A stretch of 21,569 nt of DNA from positions 1 to 21,569 of IMG/VR virus record IMGVR_UViG_3300042261_001033. One strand, 5' to 3'. How positions within the stretch are numbered: position 1 is the first letter of the stretch; each line of letters begins with the position of its first letter. This document shows positions 7,481 through 14,823 of this stretch, piece by piece. Made by a program: the position numbers and the translations under genes. This stretch comes from a virus. The notes under the pieces are model-generated. The model worked only from the letters and a program-made list of their open reading frames with translations. It was not told the origin of the DNA and made no database searches.

Positions 7481-8175
7481 TGGCTACAGCCGCAAATCGG
7501 AGAATACCCGAGGGGCTCAAGATCGCATTCGATTACGACACTGAGCCGGCTATCGGGGATATGGTCGAACTCACCGGGTCCCGTCACGTCCAGGCGTTGA
7601 CGCTCGCCGGACGGCATAAATGTGTTGGCGAGGTTATCGGGGTGCGTTCCGCGCTGAGCGAATGTACTGTCGCTACAAAGTTTCAGCGTAATCTGATTAC
7701 CAGAATAGCCGGAGAAACCGTAACAGCAGGCCCTTTCGTATTCGGCGTAGACAGCAAGGTATATCAATATTCACCAGGATCTGTCGCTGTCGTAACGGGA
7801 TCGACTACTGGCGCAAAAACCTATGTGCTGAACACCTCTGATAAGGTCAAGATTAATTACAACAACGAAGGCTCTCAAACATTCACAATCACAGCCGGGG
7901 TTGGGGTGACAATGGCTACGGTAGCCACCGAGGTTAACGCCACAGCCGTCGGCTTTACATGTTCGGTTGATGCGGACGGACATTTTGTCCTTACCGGAGA
8001 TGAGATAGGGAAACCTCTGGAGATCGAGGCCGTGAGCAACGACGCTTACACTCTACTTGGTCTGACCGCTGCCGTTACCAGATGCGCTGGCCCGTCTCAT
8101 GACGCTAGCCTGATAGCTGGCCTCGTCGTTGTCGGTGGCGCCGCCGCCGCTGCGGTAGAGACACTGGAATACTAA
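7480..8175 (+). CDS. Capsid decoration-like protein with an inserted beta-rich domain
   Basis: The 231-residue product lies between the protease and major capsid genes, the usual place for a decoration or head-stabilising protein. Its outer parts form one unit: residues 1-105 (GDMVELTG, GPFVFGVDSKVYQYSPG) and a C-terminal segment (GLVVVGGAAAAAVETLEY), a pattern seen in DUF2190-like capsid accessory proteins. Between them, residues about 110-200 form a separate beta-rich domain ending in EIEAVSNDAYTLLGLT. A related domain is found in this phage's tail sheath. The insertion probably projects from the capsid surface. The decoration role is inferred from position and pattern. Confidence 0.7.
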   Translation: MATAANRRIPEGLKIAFDYDTEPAIGDMVELTGSRHVQALTLAGRHKCVGEVIGVRSALSECTVATKFQRNLITRIAGETVTAGPFVFGVDSKVYQYSPGSVAVVTGSTTGAKTYVLNTSDKVKINYNNEGSQTFTITAGVGVTMATVATEVNATAVGFTCSVDADGHFVLTGDEIGKPLEIEAVSNDAYTLLGLTAAVTRCAGPSHDASLIAGLVVVGGAAAAAVETLEY

Positions 8176-8189
8176 AAGGAGCAACAACG

Positions 8190-9320
8190 ATGGCTGACAA
8201 TCTAGGTTTGAAGAATAGCCTCAAAGAGCGGCTGATAAAGCCCTTCTGGAACTATACCAGGCCCGCGCAGGGCCCCGGCATACAGACCACCTTCTCTTCG
8301 TTCATGGCGACCAGGCCCGATGGGGGGGAGGTAATCAAGAACAACTCAGGTAACCCCATCGACCTCGAAGACCTGTTCATGGATATGGGCGTGGATCCTT
8401 ATAATCTCTACATCAACAACCTGGCGACCAGAGATGACGATTTCAGATATCTCTTCGGCCCGGTCATTGAGGATATCGTCCTGCGTGGTTACATGGAGCG
8501 CCGTGACGGACTGCCTGCCATGTGGACGAGGCTCGTGTTCGCTGCTGGCGTGACTGCGCAACAGGAAGCGATCCGCAGAACATGGTTCCGTTTCAATGGG
8601 ACGCCGATCCCCACCGCCGAAGGTGAAACCTTCCCCGAGGCGACCATTAGCCAGGGCGAAGAGACAATCGCCTGGAAGAAAAAGGGCTTGACCCTTCGTC
8701 TGTCCGAGGAATATCTCCGGGCAAATCCTCTCCCGGTTATCAGTAATTGGCTCGCAGAGGTTGGTCGTATTTTCCAGCACATGGAGAATGTCGCCGCTGT
8801 TGATACATTGGTTCTTGGCGACCTCTCAACGGGCGCGAATGCAGCGCCGGTAATCGGAGTGTCAAGCACCAGCACAGGCATCGACTACGTTGATTTCACT
8901 ACATGCTGGAACAGAGGCAATCTGATTGGCGAGGACTGGTTCGTGATGGTGTCCGGGGAGGCAATGGGCAACAAGATCTCTGCCATCGACGAGTTCAAAG
9001 AACGCCAGGTGGGCACACCACAGGTAACAATAGTCAACAGACCGGAACCAGCCACGATGGAGCGCTACGTGTCCTCCGAGGTGCCAGACAATCAGGTCAT
9101 GCTGGTAGACACCAATCATGCTCTACGTCAGCGGGTGTTTATTCCAATGACGGTTAAAGAGTCCGCGAGACCAGAGGATTGGACCAAGGGCGTGACTATT
9201 GGCTATTCCACCGCCTTTGAGCGTATTGGCGACAAGGCTGCCGTTGTCATGGATGAGACAAAAGCCTACTCAGGCTATGGGTTCCCGAGCTGGTTTGTCG
9301 TTGGCGGATATAGGTCGTAA
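8190..9320 (+). CDS. Major capsid protein (HK97-fold expected)
   Basis: At 376 residues this is the right size and in the right place, after protease and decoration genes and before connectors, for the main shell subunit. It has a charged helical N-terminal arm (LGLKNSLKERLIKPFW) and a long central helix region (EEYLRANPLPVISNWLAEVGRIFQHMEN) like the HK97 spine helix. The C-terminal part has strand-rich sections (DNQVMLVDTNHALRQRVF). A strong AAGGAG Shine-Dalgarno lies before ATG 8190, consistent with high expression. No lysine-asparagine crosslink pair can be assigned. The major capsid call is confident from synteny; the fold is inferred from the family. Confidence 0.82.
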   Translation: MADNLGLKNSLKERLIKPFWNYTRPAQGPGIQTTFSSFMATRPDGGEVIKNNSGNPIDLEDLFMDMGVDPYNLYINNLATRDDDFRYLFGPVIEDIVLRGYMERRDGLPAMWTRLVFAAGVTAQQEAIRRTWFRFNGTPIPTAEGETFPEATISQGEETIAWKKKGLTLRLSEEYLRANPLPVISNWLAEVGRIFQHMENVAAVDTLVLGDLSTGANAAPVIGVSSTSTGIDYVDFTTCWNRGNLIGEDWFVMVSGEAMGNKISAIDEFKERQVGTPQVTIVNRPEPATMERYVSSEVPDNQVMLVDTNHALRQRVFIPMTVKESARPEDWTKGVTIGYSTAFERIGDKAAVVMDETKAYSGYGFPSWFVVGGYRS

Positions 9321-9332
9321 CGGAGGCCAATT

Positions 9333-9692
9333 GTGTCCACATGGGTCAGGCTAAAAAATCAAGAGGGCCAGGTTTGGGATTCCCGAATTGGATGGGGGAT
9401 CAAACTGGACGAGGTCAAGGAACTCCCAGAGGATGTCCCTGCTGGCTCCCTAACCGCAGAACGTCTCCGTATGGGCGGACTAATCGTAGTTGACCCTCCT
9501 ATTGCGAGGGACCAGGACATGTTTGTTACCGCCGCCGCGGAGACTGTTCAGGTCCCGGTGGTTTCGCCAACCCCTGACTCAGCTGTTCTAGATAGGGTGG
9601 GGTTAGGCAACCTGCCGGGACTGCCAAACAGACAAGCTCCCGGGAAGAAACCTGTCAAGGCAGCGTCCTCCCGACGGGGAAAGAAGGCTTAG
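9333..9692 (+). CDS. Small head-tail region protein of unknown function
   Basis: The 119-residue product starts with GTG behind GGAGG (9323-9327). The N-terminal half has a compact strand pattern (TWVRLKNQEGQVWDSRIG). The middle is acidic and rich in Val/Pro, and the C-terminal 20 residues are strongly basic (GKKPVKAASSRRGKKA), suggesting contact with DNA or an acidic surface. It lies immediately after the major capsid gene. I do not recognise the family; a minor head or connector role is only a positional guess. Confidence 0.7.
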   Translation: MSTWVRLKNQEGQVWDSRIGWGIKLDEVKELPEDVPAGSLTAERLRMGGLIVVDPPIARDQDMFVTAAAETVQVPVVSPTPDSAVLDRVGLGNLPGLPNRQAPGKKPVKAASSRRGKKA

Positions 9693-9695
9693 AGA

Positions 9696-10091
9696 GTGGC
9701 AGTTAGCGCAATTCAGCTTGTCACCGACCAACTCGAGCCCGTGCTATTGTTGGATCCGACAATCGAAGCCGCCATCCCGCGGCAGGTGGACGCACAGATA
9801 GCGCTGCAAGGCTGGGCTGTATCGGCAGTTACTGATCAGCGTGCAGTCTACATCGCTATCTTGTCCACCAAAGCGCTGATACCGAGACTCTTGCTGAAGT
9901 TCTCCCAAGAGGTACAGACCGCAGAGGCTGGCCCGGCAAAAGCAGTGTTTCAGGACGCCTGCAGATTCCTCGAGGCGCTGCAAAACGAACTGGAACAACA
10001 GGCCAAGGCAGCCGCGAGAGAAGCGGCCCCAGATGATGCGATAGATACAGGTTATCGCAGAACAACCGGCGCGGGATATAGAGCCATATAG
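9696..10091 (+). CDS. Probable head-tail connector-region protein, family unknown
   Basis: This 131-residue, largely helical protein starts with GTG three bases after the previous stop. It contains hydrophobic strand segments (AVYIAILSTKALIPRLLLKF) and an Ala/Glu/Gln-rich helix (FLEALQNELEQQAKAAAREAA) and ends in a flexible Gly/Tyr/Arg tail (TGYRRTTGAGYRAI). Its place between capsid and tail-completion genes fits an adaptor that docks under the portal, but no signature motif is visible. Confidence 0.65.
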   Translation: MAVSAIQLVTDQLEPVLLLDPTIEAAIPRQVDAQIALQGWAVSAVTDQRAVYIAILSTKALIPRLLLKFSQEVQTAEAGPAKAVFQDACRFLEALQNELEQQAKAAAREAAPDDAIDTGYRRTTGAGYRAI

Positions 10092-10092
10092 A

Positions 10093-10869
10093 ATGATTAC
10101 TCAGAGCCAGACAGACAGAATCAGGTCGGCATTAGCCAAATCGTGGGGCTTGCTGGCAGGTGACGTCATCGTTGCGGTAATGGCGCCTGCGGATCTGGTC
10201 GCCAACGGTTCTTTCGATTCTGGGATGACAGGGTGGACAACGACCGGCTGGACATATTCGAACACAAACACGAATGTCATTCACACACAGGGCAACACAA
10301 TGGCTCTGGAGCAATCCAGTGTGCCTGTAGCATCCGGGGGAGTATATGAAATCACTTTCTCGATCTCGGGCGTTTCCTCGGGATCAGTTACACCCAGGAT
10401 CGGGGGAGTAAACGGAACCGCCATATCAGTGTCCGGGGCATATTCCCAGACGATTACAGCGTCTAGCGCAGACGACGGGTTGTCGTTTGTTCCTGCTACC
10501 GGATTCAATGGCGCTATCGATTCTGTGTCGTGTCGGTTGATTCAGAAACAGCTTCTGACGATAGCCTACGACTACGACACGGGGAACAAGTTCTCCAAGG
10601 GTCTGGAAATCGACAACGCCGGCGCGATGCTCCACGACTCTCGACAGTTGACCTTCCTGTCCTCCTATCTGGATTCCCAGTTAGTTGATATCCATGACAT
10701 CGACTACTGGCTGATTGACGGTGAGCGATGGGATTTTATTGAAGAAGCGCCAATACAGACGGCGCTCGTTCCTATAGCCGGGATACACAATATTATCGTT
10801 GTCTCTGTCAGGAAGGCCATCGAGTTAATCCAGACAGATACTGTAACGGGCGGATTCACCTTCGAGTAG
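10093..10869 (+). CDS. Head-tail connector-like protein carrying an inserted CBM-like jelly-roll domain
   Basis: The 258-residue protein looks like a small phage protein split by an insert. Residues 1-30 (SQTDRIRSALAKSWGLLAGD) and about 151-258 (LLTIAYDYDTGNKF to GGFTFE) would form one structural unit. Residues about 32-150 contain a domain opening with LVANGSFDSGMTGWTTTGWT, followed by Ser/Gly-rich strands (GGVYEITFSISGVSSGSVTP) and closing with FNGAIDSVSCRLI. This is the usual beginning and end of carbohydrate-binding-like jelly rolls (CBM_4_9 type) in secreted and viral surface proteins. The domain may expose a glycan-binding patch at the neck of the virion. The start ATG follows the previous stop by one base and has only a weak ribosome site, suggesting coupling. 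Confidence 0.68.
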   Translation: MITQSQTDRIRSALAKSWGLLAGDVIVAVMAPADLVANGSFDSGMTGWTTTGWTYSNTNTNVIHTQGNTMALEQSSVPVASGGVYEITFSISGVSSGSVTPRIGGVNGTAISVSGAYSQTITASSADDGLSFVPATGFNGAIDSVSCRLIQKQLLTIAYDYDTGNKFSKGLEIDNAGAMLHDSRQLTFLSSYLDSQLVDIHDIDYWLIDGERWDFIEEAPIQTALVPIAGIHNIIVVSVRKAIELIQTDTVTGGFTFE

Positions 10870-10877
10870 GGGTTGGC

Positions 10878-11351
10878 ATGGCCGATATAGAAAAAACGGG
10901 AGACTGGGATGGCTTTGCCAAGATGCTCGCCGAGGCGGGAGCAAAGTTCCAGAAAAACGTCGAGGCGGCTACCAACCGAAATGGACGGCTGCTCGAAGGG
11001 CGCATCGTGGAGCGCATCCAGGCAAACCAGGTCAGCCCAGCGACATCCGCAGCGTTCAGGGAATGGAAGGCCAAATACGGGTATAGCGTAACGACGCTCG
11101 TCATGACCTCCACCCTTATGAACGCGGTCAAGTTTGAAAAGCGCTCATGGGGCGAGGGATTTGTTGGTGTATATCGCAATGCGGAAAGCAAGGACGGGAC
11201 CAAGCTGTCCAGCCTTGCAGCCGTTCACGAATACGGCGCCCTGGACGGGTCCATACCGGCAAGGCCGTTCATAGCGCCGGTAGTGGTGAGAAGCGAACGC
11301 GAGATAGTCGCCAACTACCAGAAGGCGGTTGAAGAGACATTCAGAAAGTAG
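10878..11351 (+). CDS. Tail-completion / virion morphogenesis protein (HK97 gp10 / Mu gpG-like)
   Basis: This 157-residue protein carries the signature end of the HK97-gp10 and Mu gpG families: AAVHEYGALDGSIPARPFIAP at about residues 114-134, with the typical His-Glu-Tyr-Gly and Pro-Ala-Arg-Pro-Phe. The N-terminal half is helical (FAKMLAEAGAKFQKNVEAAT). Members attach at the tail end facing the head during joining. AGGGG lies before the ATG. It follows the connector by eight bases, and its stop is directly followed by a GC-rich palindrome. Confidence 0.85.
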   Translation: MADIEKTGDWDGFAKMLAEAGAKFQKNVEAATNRNGRLLEGRIVERIQANQVSPATSAAFREWKAKYGYSVTTLVMTSTLMNAVKFEKRSWGEGFVGVYRNAESKDGTKLSSLAAVHEYGALDGSIPARPFIAPVVVRSEREIVANYQKAVEETFRK

Positions 11352-11371
11352 CTCCGGCCTCTGCGCCGGAG
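11352..11371. repeat. GC-rich palindrome, copy 1
   Basis: CTCCGGC-CTCTGC-GCCGGAG forms a 7-bp perfect stem immediately after a stop codon and immediately before the dispersed repeat. An almost identical palindrome lies after the sheath gene at 14745-14762 (they share TCCGGCCTCYGCGCCGGA). There is no T-tract, so it is unlikely to be a simple terminator. It may protect 3' ends of mRNA or be a mobile palindrome. Confidence 0.6.
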
Positions 11372-11374
11372 GAT

Positions 11375-11462
11375 GTCATTCCCTCGAAAGAGGGAATCCA
11401 AAAAATGGATCCTCAATCGAGTTGAGGATGACACATGGATCCCCGACCAAGCCGGGGATGAC
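11375..11462. repeat. Dispersed palindromic repeat (GTCATTCC...GGATGAC type) with three hairpins
   Basis: The 88-bp element opens with GTCATTCC and closes with GGATGAC. It contains three stems in series: ATTCCCTC/GAGGGAAT around a GAAA loop (11378-11397), ATCCTCAA/TTGAGGAT (11409-11429) and ATCCCCG/CGGGGAT (11439-11459). This architecture, with its accidental translation (SFPRKRES and WIPDQAGDD), is a familiar intergenic repeat of bacterial chromosomes. Its presence in a phage late operon suggests acquisition from a host genome. The family is recognised from memory of the motif, not from a search. Confidence 0.8.
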
Positions 11463-11474
11463 AGGATAGGCAAC

Positions 11475-12065
11475 ATGCTGGCGAGTGTGGATCAACACAT
11501 AGTCGATAGGCTCAAGCTGGTAAAGAAGGGCGGCAAGTCTGTCACCGTTTACGCCCCCGGGGCTGCCCGCCCCAAGGGCAAGATGGACACGCGATGTTAT
11601 GTAGTCAGTCACTTCCTGCCGCCACAGGTCGATATAGCAAGAGCCAAGCCCTATCTGGAGGAGGCTACTCCGTCCGAGGAACAGGCGACCGTGGTCTACC
11701 CCGGCGCATACGATACAGACGGGCAGCCGGTGTCAATTACCGGGCCAGACTACTGGACGTTCCGGCGGCTCCGGACGCCGCACATCCTCCACTACCAGAT
11801 CGATGTGGTTGCGACTGTTCTGGCAGACTACTACGCTCTTTACGTGGGGCTCTCGGAAGTGTTGCCGATGCCTTACTCATTCCGGATTGGGGAATGCGGG
11901 ATACTAATGGACGAGGCGGACAAGCCGATGAACCTGGACGAGATCGAGGCGCCGCTGTTCCGCAGCGCCTACAGATACAGGGTGAGCAACGTCTGGATCC
12001 AGCGGTCAACGAGCTGGACAGTGCCGGGCATTAAGACGATCGATATGGACATGCAAGACATGTAG
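11475..12065 (+). CDS. Putative tail terminator / completion protein
   Basis: The 196-residue product lies between the gp10-like gene and the sheath, where tail-terminator or neck proteins sit in myophages. It includes a strand-helix pattern (ILHYQIDVVATVLADYYALY) and a late segment FRSAYRYRVSNVWIQRS similar in style to tail-end proteins. No decisive motif is visible, so the role is positional. I start at ATG 11475. The frame is open for 34 more codons upstream to an ATG at 11373, but those codons are entirely the dispersed repeat and its boundary, so the longer form is probably an artefact. If translated, the repeat would add a basic N-terminal extension. Confidence 0.68.
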   Translation: MLASVDQHIVDRLKLVKKGGKSVTVYAPGAARPKGKMDTRCYVVSHFLPPQVDIARAKPYLEEATPSEEQATVVYPGAYDTDGQPVSITGPDYWTFRRLRTPHILHYQIDVVATVLADYYALYVGLSEVLPMPYSFRIGECGILMDEADKPMNLDEIEAPLFRSAYRYRVSNVWIQRSTSWTVPGIKTIDMDMQDM

Positions 12066-12071
12066 GAGATG

Positions 12072-12142
12072 GGAGTTGGGAGATAGGCGAACTCTTCCCC
12101 AACTTCCAACTGCCATCTCCCAACTCCGGCGCTCCTGGCGCC
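12072..12142. repeat. Long imperfect palindromic intergenic element
   Basis: GGAGTTGGGAGAT (12072-12084) and ATCTCCCAACTCC (12115-12127) are perfect 13-bp inverted repeats separated by 30 bp. The spacer holds related words (CCCAACTTCCAACT). A second small hairpin GGCGC-TCCTG-GCGCC (12128-12142) follows directly. The element fills the gap between the terminator-like gene and the next gene and leaves only the AGAGGAGG ribosome site. It resembles simple GGGAGTTGGGA-type dispersed repeats of bacterial chromosomes and has no T-tract. Confidence 0.65.
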
Positions 12143-12161
12143 AAAACAGAGGAGGCCCCTG

Positions 12162-12443
12162 ATGGCCAAGAAAAGGATAGACGAGGAGCCGGCAGCGGCG
12201 CCTGAGCCGACGGCCCCGGCCACAGAGGGGCCAATGGACTACCGCAAGGCGGTCAATCTCACGAGCAGGGCGCTCATTGGGCTGCCACTGGCAGACGGCA
12301 CAACGATAAGTATGGCCCCAGGGCCATATTCATCGGACGCATCTCATATCAGCAGACCGTTCCTGAATAAATGGGCGACTCCGCCCCTTCGCCGTATGGA
12401 AAAAGAGGGCAAGATACGCCTGGAACCGACGAGAGGTGAATAA
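12162..12443 (+). CDS. Small protein of unknown function upstream of the sheath
   Basis: The 93-residue product begins behind a strong AGAGGAGG and ends as TAATG over the sheath start, so it is probably translated with the sheath. The first 25 residues are a charged Ala/Pro/Glu-rich linker. The remainder (VNLTSRALIGLPLADGTTIS, then SRPFLNKW) looks like one small beta domain with a helical end (LRRMEKEGKIRLEP). Small proteins of this kind often precede sheath genes in Mu-like phages, but I cannot assign a role. Confidence 0.7.
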   Translation: MAKKRIDEEPAAAPEPTAPATEGPMDYRKAVNLTSRALIGLPLADGTTISMAPGPYSSDASHISRPFLNKWATPPLRRMEKEGKIRLEPTRGE

Positions 12444-14740
12444 TGGGTTATACCGGTAGAAAAAGAGCAGTAGTAGAGAATTACGATTTATCCGGCAGGC
12501 CGCAAACCACCGACGTCGGATGGGTAGTTGCGCTAGGTCAAGCCAATAGAGGCCGTGTTGGCGTGCCATACATGTTCGGAAAATACGATGAGGCGAAATT
12601 CATCGAAACGATGGGTGACACCAGCGATGCCTTTACCGGACCGGCAGAGGCGCTCAACGCCATAAAGAACGGATGCAACCTGATCTATATCAGGGTGGCC
12701 CACTATACCGACATTTCGGACGCATCTTCGCTGACAGTGTTGCCGGCGTCCTCTCTCATCCCGGATAGAGGTGGTGTGCCTACAGCCGGGTATGTCGCGA
12801 GCAACGCGGGGCCGTTCCAGTTCACATCGGCCGTGCCGGGGAAATTTACTGGATCGGAAGTAGGGCCATTCATCTTCGCTCTGGACACCAATGACAAGCT
12901 CAAGCTCAGGGTTCGGCACAACAGTTCCTGGGGATCAGAGCAGACCGTCACGTTTGCAGCAGGGACGACCGAGGCGGCGGATACATGTGACGCAGTGAAC
13001 GGACAGACCTCTGGAGTCAACGCGAGCGTATCCGCCGCAGGGAAGCTCTATATTGAGGCGGCCAACCCCAATGATGACATAGAAATACTGTCGGTAGCTA
13101 ACGACGCGTATTCTACGCTCGGGCTTACCGAAGGCGCCTATAATCATGTGCCCGGCACTACGACGCTAGTGCTGGCCATAGACGGCGGGGCCGACCAGAC
13201 ATTCGAGTTTGTGGCCGAAGAGATACTTGATTCTTCCGGCGCATTCAGTCTGACCTCCGCCCAAGTAGCGGCGCAGATGACAGCGCTCACAGACGGGACA
13301 ACCTCCGCCGCTCAGGGGAGACTTACAGTCACGTCCGGGACTACAGGCACAGACTCGACCGTCCAGGTAACGTCGGACAGCACATGTCTGACTGTCTTCG
13401 GCTTCAATACCGACGAACACGCCGGTGTATCCGGAGAAGTGGTCTACGCGTGGAAGATAGAGCATACCGGCCCGGGAGCTTACGGCAACAACACTAAGAT
13501 ATACTTTTACGATCATCCGCTTAACGCCGGCGAACGCATGAACTACCGCAGGATCACCCCTGGAGAACGCGAGGTTTATTTTGCCAATCTCAGTAGGGAT
13601 CCGAACGATCCATATTACTGGAAGAACTACATTAACGCTCACGACGAGGGCGTATTTATCAGCGACGTGGAAGCGCCGAACGCCGCTCCATACGACTGGC
13701 CGGCGCTGAATGATCAGGGCATGCCGCTGAGCGGCGGGGCTGACGGAGACACGGTACTCGAAGACTCGGACTGGATAGGGCACCCCACCAGCAAGACAGG
13801 CTTCTATGCTATTGACAAGGTTCGCATCCCGATTATCCACTTCGGTTGCTTCGGCACGACGAGCCACGTTGTCCACGAACAAGCCATCATCTGGGCGGAA
13901 TCCCGGATAGCAAAATTCTATCACCTGCAGTTCCCTTCGGGCATGACCGCCGAAGAGACTGTCGATGTCCGGCTCGGCAACCCGCCTTACACCCATGCGG
14001 CAATCAACTCCCCTAGCGCTTCCGGTTGGACGAAGGAAGTCCAGATATATGATCAGCGCAATAACGGGCGAGTTACCGTGGGCTGTCTATCGCATCTATT
14101 CGCGGACATTACAAAGACGGAAGAGGTATATGGCCCCGGGTGGGCGCCGATGGGAGTCAAGCGTGGTGAGATGCCCGGCGTGCTGGACATCGAGGACAAC
14201 CTCGATGAGGACACCGCGCAATGGGATTTGCTCGCCATACACGGCATCAACGCCGGCGTCATACTCAGATCTTCCGACCGTAACTGGGGCAATGAGGGCG
14301 CATATCTGTGGGGCGGTTACACCCTCCAGCGGAACCCGTCCAAGCTGCAGGACTGGGCGTGGGTATGGCAGCTCAAGGCTTACGAGTTACGCACCTACCC
14401 AATTTTGCAACGCTATCTCCACGATCCGGACAAACCCGCGATATGGGGCGAGCTGAAGCGTGAACTGGGACCGATGTTTCGCGAGGACCTGGCGAAAGAC
14501 AAATTCGCTGGTGTCATGATGATCTTCGACGACCAGGCTTTTATGGCGGACGGAGACCTCAAGGGCGCTTCCATAAATACGGCCTGGACGATGGATCGCG
14601 GCGAGTATTTCTGTCGCATCCTCATCAAGCCCTACGTCCAGATCGGTTATGCGATAGCACAATTTGGGACGATGCGGATCGGCGATCCATGGGCCACATA
14701 CGCCACGAGTCTGCAGTTGCCGAATTACGTGAATGTTTAG
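12443..14740 (+). CDS. Tail sheath protein with two tandem inserted beta domains
   Basis: This 765-residue protein is the contractile sheath subunit. The N-terminal part (GYTGRKRAVVENYDL, VVALGQANRGRVGVPYMFG) and the long C-terminal part (from about 345, ending ATSLQLPNYVNV) give the sheath body. The segment GFYAIDKVRIPIIHFGCFG to AIIWAESR corresponds to the conserved core strand-helix region. Residues about 141-232 and 240-328 are two extra domains. The first (LDTNDKLKLRVRH to IEILSVANDAYSTLGLTEG) closely matches the insert in the decoration protein. The second (LVLAIDGGADQTFEF to CLTVFGFNTDEHAG) is a more diverged copy. Sheath insertions usually point outwards. The gene follows a small coupled gene and precedes the tube gene, the standard order. 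Confidence 0.86.
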   Translation: MGYTGRKRAVVENYDLSGRPQTTDVGWVVALGQANRGRVGVPYMFGKYDEAKFIETMGDTSDAFTGPAEALNAIKNGCNLIYIRVAHYTDISDASSLTVLPASSLIPDRGGVPTAGYVASNAGPFQFTSAVPGKFTGSEVGPFIFALDTNDKLKLRVRHNSSWGSEQTVTFAAGTTEAADTCDAVNGQTSGVNASVSAAGKLYIEAANPNDDIEILSVANDAYSTLGLTEGAYNHVPGTTTLVLAIDGGADQTFEFVAEEILDSSGAFSLTSAQVAAQMTALTDGTTSAAQGRLTVTSGTTGTDSTVQVTSDSTCLTVFGFNTDEHAGVSGEVVYAWKIEHTGPGAYGNNTKIYFYDHPLNAGERMNYRRITPGEREVYFANLSRDPNDPYYWKNYINAHDEGVFISDVEAPNAAPYDWPALNDQGMPLSGGADGDTVLEDSDWIGHPTSKTGFYAIDKVRIPIIHFGCFGTTSHVVHEQAIIWAESRIAKFYHLQFPSGMTAEETVDVRLGNPPYTHAAINSPSASGWTKEVQIYDQRNNGRVTVGCLSHLFADITKTEEVYGPGWAPMGVKRGEMPGVLDIEDNLDEDTAQWDLLAIHGINAGVILRSSDRNWGNEGAYLWGGYTLQRNPSKLQDWAWVWQLKAYELRTYPILQRYLHDPDKPAIWGELKRELGPMFREDLAKDKFAGVMMIFDDQAFMADGDLKGASINTAWTMDRGEYFCRILIKPYVQIGYAIAQFGTMRIGDPWATYATSLQLPNYVNV

Positions 14741-14744
14741 TAGA

Positions 14745-14762
14745 TCCGGCCTCCGCGCCGGA
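14745..14762. repeat. GC-rich palindrome, copy 2
   Basis: TCCGGC-CTCCGC-GCCGGA forms a 6-bp stem four bases after the sheath stop codon. It differs from the copy at 11352-11371 by one loop base over the shared 18 bp. Placement after two structural genes suggests a shared role in mRNA processing or stability, or a small mobile palindrome. Confidence 0.6.
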
Positions 14763-14823
14763 GTATTGCGAGAACAGCGAAACGGTGGCGCATGCCGCCC
14801 AACGATAACAGGAGCGACACAGA

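Noticed and set aside
11373-11474. N-terminal extension of the terminator-like protein (SFPRKRES, WIPDQAGDD)
   Set aside because: These codons are a translated dispersed palindromic repeat. A plausible ATG with upstream purines exists at 11475.
13166-13996. 276-codon frame on the - strand inside the sheath gene
   Set aside because: It is antisense to a well-supported sheath gene. Its composition mirrors the opposite strand, and there is no ribosome site or recognisable motif.
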